NCBI GenBank assembly: GCA_039029535.1 | Contig: JBCCFW010000050.1 | Coordinates: 1 to 40,273 of the forward strand | Direction: 5' to 3' | Length of the DNA stretch: 40,273 nucleotides | Source of the DNA: JBCCFW01 sp039029535 | GTDB lineage: Bacteria; Acidobacteriota; JBCCFW01 | Part shown: positions 1 through 7,456 of the stretch, one piece after another | Layout of the letters: every line of letters begins with the position of its first letter | Numbering within the stretch: the stretch's first letter is position 1 | Notes under the pieces: generated by a model | Seen by the model: the letters and a program-made list of their open reading frames with translations, nothing else | What the model was told of the DNA's origin: nothing | Database searches by the model: none | Made by a program: the position numbers and the translations under genes

Positions 1-115
1 CGGAGCCGCGCGGCAGGTTAATGGCTGGCAGAATGCTATCGCGCGGGAGCCGAGTCCCGCAACGGCGAAGACCGCCTGCCGCGCGCCTTCGCTAGGCTCA
101 CACCGGGTCGCCGCC
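1..115. other. Left-edge segment of doubtful continuity
   Basis: On the minus strand this segment stays open but reads as low-complexity text with Cys residues and with ATA and TTA codons that are otherwise almost absent from neighbouring genes. In relatives of the Gly-rich family the motif SLRIVSVAGT is normally followed by a hydrophobic beta-rich tail, which is not seen here. I see no gene or RNA in it on either strand. It may be a chimeric contig end (inference). Confidence 0.3.
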
Positions 116-1050
116 GCGCTGACCATCGTCCCGGCGACCGAGACGATGCGGAGACTCCCGAGCGCGCTCGGGAACACGGTCAGGAAGCGGCCGACGGTCA
201 TCGCGCCGTCGGGGACGGCGTCGATGTTCATGCTGCTGCGGTCCCGGGTGTCGATGCGGATGCGGCCGTCACCCTGGCCGGTCGCGTGTCCGAAGACGTT
301 GATGCTGCCGCTTCCCTCGACCCGAGGCGCCACCAGCCGGACGCCACCGCCACTGCCGCAGCAGCAGAAGCAGGTGATGCCGCTGGAGTCGTCCGAGCCC
401 AGCGCCCGGATCGCTCCGGCGAGCTGGATGCGGGTGTTCGAGGCGAGGAGAAGCGCACCTCCGCCCGAGCCGCCCGCGACGTTGTTCGCTCCCGCGCCGC
501 CGGAGCCTCCGATGAGACCGAGAAGGAGCGGCGTGCCATAGGTCTGGCCGTTGAGGGAACCCCCGCTGCCTCGCGTGCCGAAGGCACCGTCACCACCAGC
601 GCCCGAGGAGTGCTTGCCGCCACCGGGGCCATGTCCGTCGCCGGCGGTGATGCCGGAGAGACCCGCGTGGCCCCCGATGAAGCCACCGGGGCCGGGGATG
701 CCCGGGAGGTGAGAGGGGGTCGCCGTGGCGTCGGTCGCGCTGACGTCGATGATGCCGCCGCCCGAGACGAGGATGTCACCGGTGGCGAGCACGTAGACCG
801 GCGTGTTGAGACCGTTCCTGGCAAAGGTCAGGGTCGCGCCGTCGGCCACGGTCACCGTGGTGTAGTTCAGGATGCCGTCGTCCGGGAGCGTGACCGTCAT
901 GCTCGCGGTCACGTTCAACGCCCCGTCACTGCCGTCGCTGCCCGAGTCGAACTGGGCTCGGGCGTCGTCGGTGCCGACGAGAAGCAACGCCACGGCGACG
1001 AGCGCGAGCCGGCTGGAGTGATGGACCTCGTGAGTGTCGATGATGCTCAT
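1..1050 (-). CDS. Gly-rich secreted surface protein, 3' end missing (partial)
   Basis: The frame is open from an ATG at 1050 to the left window edge (350 codons, no stop). The N-terminus is a signal peptide (hydrophobic VALVAVALLLV-type core) ending DARA|QFDS. The body is a Gly/Asn/Ser-rich chain with 'VTIDVSGGG'-style turns (e.g. GDILVSGGGIIDVSA) and ends in GDGRIRIDTRDRSS and GSLRIVSVAGT. This organisation is familiar from large Gly-rich secreted proteins of planctomycetes and related phyla, and a repetitive beta-rich surface fold is likely. An odd TCFCCCG cysteine cluster lies near residue 225. It is the last gene of a four-gene operon, 26 nt after the preceding stop. Below about position 115 the translation (with rare ATA and TTA codons) stops resembling the family, so the true C-terminus is probably not what the window shows. 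No enzymatic function is apparent. Confidence 0.75.
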   Translation of the reverse strand, partial: MSIIDTHEVHHSSRLALVAVALLLVGTDDARAQFDSGSDGSDGALNVTASMTVTLPDDGILNYTTVTVADGATLTFARNGLNTPVYVLATGDILVSGGGIIDVSATDATATPSHLPGIPGPGGFIGGHAGLSGITAGDGHGPGGGKHSSGAGGDGAFGTRGSGGSLNGQTYGTPLLLGLIGGSGGAGANNVAGGSGGGALLLASNTRIQLAGAIRALGSDDSSGITCFCCCGSGGGVRLVAPRVEGSGSINVFGHATGQGDGRIRIDTRDRSSMNIDAVPDGAMTVGRFLTVFPSALGSLRIVSVAGTMVSAAATRCEPSEGARQAVFAVAGLGSRAIAFCQPLTCRAAP

Positions 1051-1076
1051 GGCTTGAGAACCTCGGTCGATGCGCG

Positions 1077-2606
1077 TCAAGGAACGAAGTCGGTCGCCAC
1101 CGGAGGGTGGGCGAGAACGGTGGCTGGGTGACGTCCTTCGGAGTCGTCGGGGCCGGGCAGGAGGACGAGCGGTGTCTTCGCGATCACCGCCGGGGCGTCG
1201 AGCAACCCAGACGTGCCGGGGAGGAGGCAGAGCACGGGGGCGGTGAGACGGGTAGCCGCTTGCTCGTCGGTGCCGGCGCGATCGGGCAGGTACGAGAGAG
1301 CCGGCTTGCTCACGACGGCGGCGGGCGGGACGGAGCTCGCCAGCAACGGGTCGCTGCCGCTCAGCGTCTCCATCCCATCGAGCCAGCCGTCGTCGTCGGT
1401 GTCGGGATCGAGGAGGTCGGTGCCGAGCGCGAGCTCTTCGAGCACGGTGGCGCCGTCGTCGTCATCGTCCTCGTCGCCGTCGTCGATGCCGTCGCCATCG
1501 GTGTCGCGACGCGTGGGATCGGTGCCGAGGATGAACTCGCGCCAGTCGGGCACGCCGTCCGCGTCTCCATCGGCGAGACCGTCCGGGACGGTGTCCCCGT
1601 CGCTGTCGGCCAGGGTCGGATCGAGACCCATGAGCTCTTCCAGCTCATCGGGCACGCCGTCCATGTCGGCGTCGAGCGCGTCGATCGGCAGCAGGGTGAG
1701 GAAGCCGAGGTCGGTGATGCCCGCCGGCATGATCGAGCTCGGTGTCTCGACGCCCACGAGCAGCTCTCCTGCGTCGGAGGCGCTCGCGATGACCTGGAGC
1801 GGCGCCGGCAGCTCGGTGGCGAGGGAGGAGAAGGAGAAGCGGCCGTCGTCACCGGCGAGCGTCGCCCGTGACTGGCTCGGCACCGACACGCGGGCGTTGC
1901 TCACCCTCGTGCCGTCGTCGCGCTGACAGAAGCCGAGGAGGCTCGTCAGCGGATCGCCGAGCGACACGGTGAGCCCCAGCACCGCGGTGGCTCCCTCGTT
2001 GGTCACCGTCACGAAGACGATCCCTGAGTCGACCGCCGTGACGAGCCCGTCGACGCTCACGGCTGCGATGGCCGGGTTGCTGATGCGGTAGGTGGTCCAG
2101 TCGGTCTGGAGCGTGACGTCCTGCAGGCTGCCGTCGCCGAGCACGGCCTGCACGGTGAGCTGGGCCGTGTCGATGATGGTGGGCTCGTCCACCGAGACGT
2201 CGAGCGAGACAGGCAACGGGGGAGGCGTGTCGGTGAAGGTGAGCTCGCCCACCTCGAGGGCGGTGACCTCGCCGGTGACGAGCCGGAAGGGCTCACTGAA
2301 GACCCAGGTCGTCGTCCCGTCGAGGGTCCGGAAGCCGACGAGCCGGACGAAGTCGTCGCTCACGTTGTCCGGCGCCGAGCCCGGACCGTCGGCACCGAAG
2401 GTGTCGCTGGCCGAGACGTTCGGGATGAGGAAGCTGCCGTCCGGGTTGACCGGCACGGTCTGCCCACCGACGGTCACCGTCCAGGTGTCGTCGAGCTGGG
2501 CGCGGGACGTCGACGACAGCGTCACGAACAGCAGCGCCAGCGCCGGGCCGAGCAGCCCGCGTCGACGAAGAGATCCCGGTCGTGCCGGCAAGGTCGAGGC
2601 GGCCAC
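1077..2606 (-). CDS. Secreted Big_2-like / TSP3-repeat protein
   Basis: This is a 509-aa protein starting at GTG, one base after the stop of the upstream gene (TGAcGTG), so translation is probably coupled. Residues 1-36 form a signal peptide ending SRA|QLDD. Residues ~133-217 resemble a bacterial Ig-like Big_2 domain (ISNPAIAAVSVDGLVTAVDSG). Residues ~222-300 resemble a carboxypeptidase-regulatory-type beta sandwich (VSNARVSVPSQ, GDDGRFSFSS). Residues 311-420 are an acidic thrombospondin type 3-like array (DADMDGVPDELEELMGLDP, DTDGDGIDDGDEDD), a module known to bind calcium. The last ~85 residues are Pro/Ala/Leu-rich with no recognised sorting signal. Its role is likely structural or adhesive at the cell surface. 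No catalytic motif was seen. Confidence 0.88.
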   Translation of the reverse strand: MAASTLPARPGSLRRRGLLGPALALLFVTLSSTSRAQLDDTWTVTVGGQTVPVNPDGSFLIPNVSASDTFGADGPGSAPDNVSDDFVRLVGFRTLDGTTTWVFSEPFRLVTGEVTALEVGELTFTDTPPPLPVSLDVSVDEPTIIDTAQLTVQAVLGDGSLQDVTLQTDWTTYRISNPAIAAVSVDGLVTAVDSGIVFVTVTNEGATAVLGLTVSLGDPLTSLLGFCQRDDGTRVSNARVSVPSQSRATLAGDDGRFSFSSLATELPAPLQVIASASDAGELLVGVETPSSIMPAGITDLGFLTLLPIDALDADMDGVPDELEELMGLDPTLADSDGDTVPDGLADGDADGVPDWREFILGTDPTRRDTDGDGIDDGDEDDDDDGATVLEELALGTDLLDPDTDDDGWLDGMETLSGSDPLLASSVPPAAVVSKPALSYLPDRAGTDEQAATRLTAPVLCLLPGTSGLLDAPAVIAKTPLVLLPGPDDSEGRHPATVLAHPPVATDFVP

Positions 2607-2607
2607 G

Positions 2608-3846
2608 TCAGGGACGCTCCCTCTGCTCGGTCAGCGCCTTCAGGAACGACGGGTTGCGGAGGATGGAGAGCAGGGAACCGTTTCCCGCGCGGTTGCTCAG
2701 GGCGAAGGGCTGCTCTTGCCCGTCGCCGACGAGCACGACCGTTCGCAGCTCGCGATTGACCGGCTGGTGGTAGACGAGGGTCTCCGTCGAGGTCAGGGGG
2801 AGCAGGCCGAGCACGCGGGTGCTCTTGCCGAAGGGCGAGCGTCGTTGCGCCGGCCACAGCCCGTCGGCTGCCAGCAGGTCGATGTTGCTCGCGACCGACG
2901 TCCGCGATCGCTTCGACCAGCACGCGACGATCTCGTCCTTCGAGCCGAGGGCGTGGGCGGTGACGGCCGACTCGAGGAAACGGAGGGCCGGAGACAACGA
3001 GGCGCGTTGCTCGCCAGCCACCAGCGTCACGTCCTGGTCCACGAGACCGTAGGACAGCACCAGGTGTCCGTCGGAGAAGCCGTCGGGCACCTTCACCGCT
3101 CCGGGCTGGGCTCGTCCGGAGACCACGTGGTGCAGGCTGCCGTCGCGCTCGTCGCCGAGATCGAATGCAGCCCAGCGCAGGTCGGCCGGAGGGATGGTGA
3201 GCGGCTGAGCATCGCGCGCGACGACGAGTCGGTCCGCCGCGTGACGCACGACTTGACGGACGAGGTGGGTTCCAGGGAGGTCGTGGCTGAGCTGATAGCC
3301 CACGCCGGATCGTTGGAGGACCCGGAACACCGGAAGCCCCCGTCCGAGCGGCGCCTCTTCGGTGGGGGCTTCTCGAAGGAAGGTCGCCACGCCGACATAG
3401 GGACCGCACCAGACTTCGTAAAGGAAGCGCAGCTCGTCGAAGCGAGCGATCTCTTCCTGGATGAGTCGGGGGTTCTTGGCCAGCTCGCGCTCGCGCTCCC
3501 GGCTCATCCCCGGCTCGACGCAGGCGAGCAGGCCGGGCAGGTCGCCCTCGCGACGGCAGCGGAGGTCCTCGACGATGGCGTGCTCGGGGTGTTGCCAGCG
3601 CTTGACGTCGGCCTGGGTCGCCAAGAGGGACCGGACCTGGCTCGCGGAGAGGAGGCCCTCGGGACCCGATGGATCGACGGCGTGCTCGCGGAACAGGAAC
3701 GAGGCGGCGACCGTGACGGTGTCCTCGACCTCGGCGAGCGGGACGGTCACGCGACGAAGGGGCCCGTCGAGGGTGGGCTCGGCGGCGCGTGTCGGGATGG
3801 CGGCCAGCACGAGCAGGACGAGGAGCGGGCGCAGCGTGGTCGTCAT
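2608..3846 (-). CDS. Secreted protein of unknown function
   Basis: This is a 412-aa protein whose ATG overlaps the stop of the upstream gene by four bases (ATGA), a strong sign of an operon. The N-terminus is a short signal peptide with a LLVLLVLAAIP core, cleaved near TRA|AEP. The mature part mixes helices and strands, has few cysteines (a pair around CRREGDLPGLLAC), and ends TEQRERP. I recognise no family. A stretch near the C-terminus (TETLVYHQPVN ... TVVLVGDGQEQPF) looks like a beta domain. Unlike its three operon partners it has no calcium-repeat or Ig-like modules, so it may be the functional component that the repeat proteins accompany. That is inference. Confidence 0.85.
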   Translation of the reverse strand: MTTTLRPLLVLLVLAAIPTRAAEPTLDGPLRRVTVPLAEVEDTVTVAASFLFREHAVDPSGPEGLLSASQVRSLLATQADVKRWQHPEHAIVEDLRCRREGDLPGLLACVEPGMSRERERELAKNPRLIQEEIARFDELRFLYEVWCGPYVGVATFLREAPTEEAPLGRGLPVFRVLQRSGVGYQLSHDLPGTHLVRQVVRHAADRLVVARDAQPLTIPPADLRWAAFDLGDERDGSLHHVVSGRAQPGAVKVPDGFSDGHLVLSYGLVDQDVTLVAGEQRASLSPALRFLESAVTAHALGSKDEIVACWSKRSRTSVASNIDLLAADGLWPAQRRSPFGKSTRVLGLLPLTSTETLVYHQPVNRELRTVVLVGDGQEQPFALSNRAGNGSLLSILRNPSFLKALTEQRERP

Positions 3847-6800
3847 GGGCAGCCGCTCCCGAAGGCCTCGATGATCTCGATGTCACCCGTGCTGGTCTCG
3901 TACTCGAGGCCGGCGACGGTGAAGGCGAGGGTCGCCACGGTGGAAACGCCGCCGATCCCGGCGGTGCCGTTCTGGAAGCCCGTGCCAGGCGGGGCTGGGC
4001 ACTCGTCGCCGATGAGGTAGTCGCCACCTGCACAGGCGGTCGTGCTGATGGACGCCGTCGCGGTCGCTCCGAGACCGACGCTGAAGTCGTCCCAGAGCCA
4101 GGTCCGGTTGATCATGAGCGTGACCGCGACCTCGCCGCCGTACGTCGCGGTGATCCCGATGGAGGCGTCACCCGAGAGGGTCACGCAGGGACACTCGCCG
4201 TCGCGACCGGAGGCCGACACGGCGAAGGCCGGTCGGAGCGTGACGGTGGGCCCGATGGTGATGTCGACGTCGACCGAGCCGTAGCCCTCCCAGGTCGCGT
4301 CGAAGTCGGCGGCGAAGGGGGTGAGAGCGATGTCGATGGTTCCGGCTGCGTCGGCGGCGCCGGTGAGCTGGAGGTAGGCGGTGGGGTCGCCATCGGCCGT
4401 GCAGCACTCCATGCCCTCGAGTCCGGCGATGCCCGCGGTGAGCTCGAAGCCGGAGGCGGTCACCCGCGGGATGGTGTTGAGACGTCCCTCGACCGAGCTG
4501 AGGATGTCGCTGAAGTCGAAGTCCACCGAGGCGATCGTGGTGACCTCACCGTCGACCATGCAGTCGCCGGGGCAGGGGCCTTCGCCACCAGGCATGGCGG
4601 GAGCACAGCCGACGCCCGGGCCCTGGAACGTGCCGCCCTGGGTGGCGCAGGAGAACATCGTCTGGCCGTCGACGCAGGAGCCGTTGGGGAGACAGCACGC
4701 GCCGGTCTCGGGCATGGGGCAGGTCTCCTCGCCACAGCTCGTGCCGCCGGCCCAGGTGTTGCCTCCCATCGTGCAGGCCTCCTCGGTGGTGAGGAAGCAG
4801 GCCCCGCTGGGGAGACAGCAGGCGCCCTTGCTGACGACCTCGGTGGTGACCACGTACGGCGGGCAGGCGCCGCCCCAGCCAGCCTCCGAGATGCCCGTGC
4901 CCGGGTCGCTCACGATGCGCGCGCCGTCGTCGCTCACCGTGGCCGACGCGACGATGACGAAGCGACCCTGGCCATGATCGAAGCTGAGGAAGTAGGCGAC
5001 CGAGCCGGGCGCCAGGCCCGACATGTTCGGGTAGCTGATGGTCACCGGTGGGTCGAAGGTGGCGCCGGCCGGTTGCAGGGTCCAGGCGAAGGGAGCTGCC
5101 GCGCCGTCGGGCAAGGGCATGGGGATGTCGTCGTCGTGGACCTGATTGAGGCTCACGATCGCGGGATCACCTGGCGTGGGGAGCGAGCCGTCGGCACGGC
5201 GCATGGAGCCCGCGGCGACCGTCATGGTCAGGCCGTCGATGCCGGCGACGGTGAGCTCGACGTCGGTGGTTCCGTCGTACATCACGGCGTTGGCGGGATC
5301 GAGAGGCGGGAGCAGGACCGGTCGGGGGAGCGAGTTGGCCACCGCCGGGACGATGACGAGCTCGTAGTGAAGGTCGGGGAAGCTCGCGAGAGGGATGGGC
5401 TCGCCGGCGAGCAGCGTGGCGGTGAGCCCTTCGACGGTGAGCTCTGCCGGACCGGCGAGGACGTCTTCGAACAGGAAGCGTCCTTCGGCGTCACTGGTCG
5501 TGTTCCAGTCGTCGTCTCCGACCTCGAGATGGCAGGGCGCGCCACCGATCGGTCGACCGGCGTTGTCGATGACCAGGCCGGACAGCGAGGTCGTCGCGTT
5601 GGCGGCGCGAGCGAGGCCGAGGAGGAGGAAGGTCGCGGGCATCCCCTCGTTGCCGGCAAAGGTCGCGCGCACGAGGTTGTTGCCCGGCTCGGGGCCCAGC
5701 TCGAAGGAGACCTCGGCGTGGCCGGTGAGACCGGTCGGCACGGTGACCTGGCTCATCCCGTCGATCCGACCACCGCCCTGCTCGACGGTGAAGGTCACCG
5801 GCACGCCCTCGACGCCGTTGCAGCCGTCGTTGACCCAGACCCGCAGGGCCTCGGGGAGGACCGCGCCGACCTCGCCCCGCTGATAGTTGCCGGTGCCCAC
5901 GTTGACCTGACTGGGAGCTGCCGCCATCGCCGATGCGCAGACCGTGAGCTTGCCGGCAAGATCCGTGCTCTCGACCGTGAGCAAGTTGTTGCCACAGCCG
6001 GCGTCGCTGCCGAGGGTCCACTGCACCATGGCGTTGCCGTCGGCGTCGGTGACGACCTGGACCGTGCGCTTGAGCGGTCGCGCGCCGCCGTCGGCCTCCA
6101 TCTCCTGGAGCATCCCGTCGCTCTTGGTGACGGTGAAGGTGGCGATCTTCCCGGCGATGGGCACGCCTGTCTCGTCGGCGAGGTTGACCACGACCGGCTC
6201 GGGGAGCGGCATGTTGACCGTCCCGATCTTGCCGTTGCCCGAGACGACCCCGACCGCCGGTCCGTCCGGGACGACCCGGGTCACGGTGAGGTCGACGGTG
6301 GCGACGTTGCCGAGGACGTCGGTGGCGGTCACGCGGATCGGGTTGGGGCCCACGGCGAGGGGCACGCCGAGACGAACGAAGGAGCCGTTGGTGCCCTGTC
6401 CGACGTCGACGGCAGCGGGTCCACCAGCCACGTCGACGGTGAGATCGAGGAAGCCGCTGAGCGTGTCGCCCACGCGTCCGGCGACGTCGATCGTCTCGGT
6501 GATCGTCTCGGCGCCGTCGATGGGGAAGTCCACGAACACGAAGGGGGCTTGACCGTCCTGCACCACCTGCGCGGCCGTGGAGGGGCTCACCCGACCGGCG
6601 GCGTCGATGGCGGTGACCAGCAGGCGGTTGAGGCTGTTGCTCTTCAGCGGAACCGTGATCTCGAAGCTGCCGTCGCCGTCGCTGGTCGTCTCGACCGTCA
6701 GGCCTCCGCCTTCGATGCGGACCGTCACCTCCGGGTCGGCCAGGCCGGACACGAGGACGTCGGGGTCGGTCGTCGCCATGGTGAGGGGGGACAACACGGG

Positions 6801-7268
6801 AGCAGCGGGGATGGGCCCGGCGTTCTCGACCAGGACCTGAAGGCCCACCGAGCCACGAAGCAGCGCGACCACGTCGCCGATGTTGAGCACGCCGTCGCCG
6901 GTCACGCGAAAGACGTTGCCGACCTGGAGGCCCGGTGACACGTCGCCGGGGACCGGGGAGCAGTTGTCCTGAGGGTCGTCCCAGGCGATGTCTTGCAGGC
7001 CGACGGAGCCCCGCAATGCCTCGACGACGTCGGCGATGTCGAGACGACCGTTGCCGGTCACGACGAACACGGGACGTGATCCGCTGGTGTCGAGCACCCC
7101 GGGAGCGAGATCGCCGGGGGTGCCCGGGCAATCAGCGTGAGCGGGGAGGGTGAAGAGGAGAGCGAGGAGGCTGGAGACGAGGGTCGACTCCAGGATGCCC
7201 GCGCGGCGGATCCTCGAAGAGGTGCCGGCGGGGCTCGAGGACGCTGGCCGACGGGCGGTCCGAGACAT
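3843..7268 (-). CDS. Large secreted multidomain protein with N-terminal dockerin-like pair
   Basis: This is a 1141-aa protein. The ATG at 7268 is preceded by a GGAGAG ribosome site. The signal peptide (core LVSSLLALLFTLPA) ends HA|DCPG. Residues ~47-146 hold two dockerin/EF-hand-like units, each a GDLxP/GDVSP lead, an Asp/Asn loop (GNGRLDIADVV; GDGVLNIGDVV) and LRGSVGLQ. Ig-like sandwiches follow (~155-330), then two invasin-type Big_1-like domains (~335-450 and 453-550) and a carboxypeptidase-regulatory-like domain (~560-615). A Cys-rich pair of GACCLP repeats lies at ~813-900, and ~240 C-terminal residues are unrecognised. It is the first gene of a four-gene operon (ATGA overlap with the next). 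The role is probably a surface or extracellular scaffold. The dockerin-like loops lack the usual first aspartate. Confidence 0.88.
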   Translation of the reverse strand: MSRTARRPASSSPAGTSSRIRRAGILESTLVSSLLALLFTLPAHADCPGTPGDLAPGVLDTSGSRPVFVVTGNGRLDIADVVEALRGSVGLQDIAWDDPQDNCSPVPGDVSPGLQVGNVFRVTGDGVLNIGDVVALLRGSVGLQVLVENAGPIPAAPVLSPLTMATTDPDVLVSGLADPEVTVRIEGGGLTVETTSDGDGSFEITVPLKSNSLNRLLVTAIDAAGRVSPSTAAQVVQDGQAPFVFVDFPIDGAETITETIDVAGRVGDTLSGFLDLTVDVAGGPAAVDVGQGTNGSFVRLGVPLAVGPNPIRVTATDVLGNVATVDLTVTRVVPDGPAVGVVSGNGKIGTVNMPLPEPVVVNLADETGVPIAGKIATFTVTKSDGMLQEMEADGGARPLKRTVQVVTDADGNAMVQWTLGSDAGCGNNLLTVESTDLAGKLTVCASAMAAAPSQVNVGTGNYQRGEVGAVLPEALRVWVNDGCNGVEGVPVTFTVEQGGGRIDGMSQVTVPTGLTGHAEVSFELGPEPGNNLVRATFAGNEGMPATFLLLGLARAANATTSLSGLVIDNAGRPIGGAPCHLEVGDDDWNTTSDAEGRFLFEDVLAGPAELTVEGLTATLLAGEPIPLASFPDLHYELVIVPAVANSLPRPVLLPPLDPANAVMYDGTTDVELTVAGIDGLTMTVAAGSMRRADGSLPTPGDPAIVSLNQVHDDDIPMPLPDGAAAPFAWTLQPAGATFDPPVTISYPNMSGLAPGSVAYFLSFDHGQGRFVIVASATVSDDGARIVSDPGTGISEAGWGGACPPYVVTTEVVSKGACCLPSGACFLTTEEACTMGGNTWAGGTSCGEETCPMPETGACCLPNGSCVDGQTMFSCATQGGTFQGPGVGCAPAMPGGEGPCPGDCMVDGEVTTIASVDFDFSDILSSVEGRLNTIPRVTASGFELTAGIAGLEGMECCTADGDPTAYLQLTGAADAAGTIDIALTPFAADFDATWEGYGSVDVDITIGPTVTLRPAFAVSASGRDGECPCVTLSGDASIGITATYGGEVAVTLMINRTWLWDDFSVGLGATATASISTTACAGGDYLIGDECPAPPGTGFQNGTAGIGGVSTVATLAFTVAGLEYETSTGDIEIIEAFGSGCP
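6831..7130 (-). other. Dockerin-like EF-hand pair (N-terminal domain)
   Basis: Two ~45-residue units at the start of the mature 1141-aa protein share the pattern loop-[LN]-I-x-D-V-V-x-x-L-R-G-S-V-G-L. The loops keep the Asp/Asn at positions 5, 9 and 12 of a type I dockerin calcium loop but have Val or Arg at position 1. Dockerins are more often C-terminal. The same cassette closes the 2150-aa protein elsewhere in this window. Confidence 0.6.
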
Positions 7269-7291
7269 CGAGCTCTCCGGGTGAGGAAGAG

Positions 7292-7321
7292 AGGATTGCT
7301 GGAGAGAGAACGGAGTGTCAA
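7292..7321 (-). promoter_or_regulatory. Candidate promoter of the four-gene operon
   Basis: A perfect TTGACA (7321 to 7316, minus strand) sits about 50 bases upstream of the operon's first ATG, in the 188-base divergent gap. The hexamer at -10 spacing (CAATCC) is a poor match, so this is only a suggestion. Confidence 0.25.
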
Positions 7322-7456
7322 CTCACGGGGGAGGCGGGCGTTCGTGGAGCGACACGGGTGGACAGGTGACTTCGAGCAAGCGATGAGATCGGGAGAGCGC
7401 CGCGACGACTCTCTCCGGATGGGGACGCTCGTCGTGGTGAGGGGAAGGGAGGAGGG

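Noticed and set aside
3789..6938. 1049-codon open frame on the plus strand
   Set aside because: It lies antisense to the 1141-aa dockerin-like gene, is Arg/Gly/Asp/Val-rich without any motif, and arises from high third-position GC.
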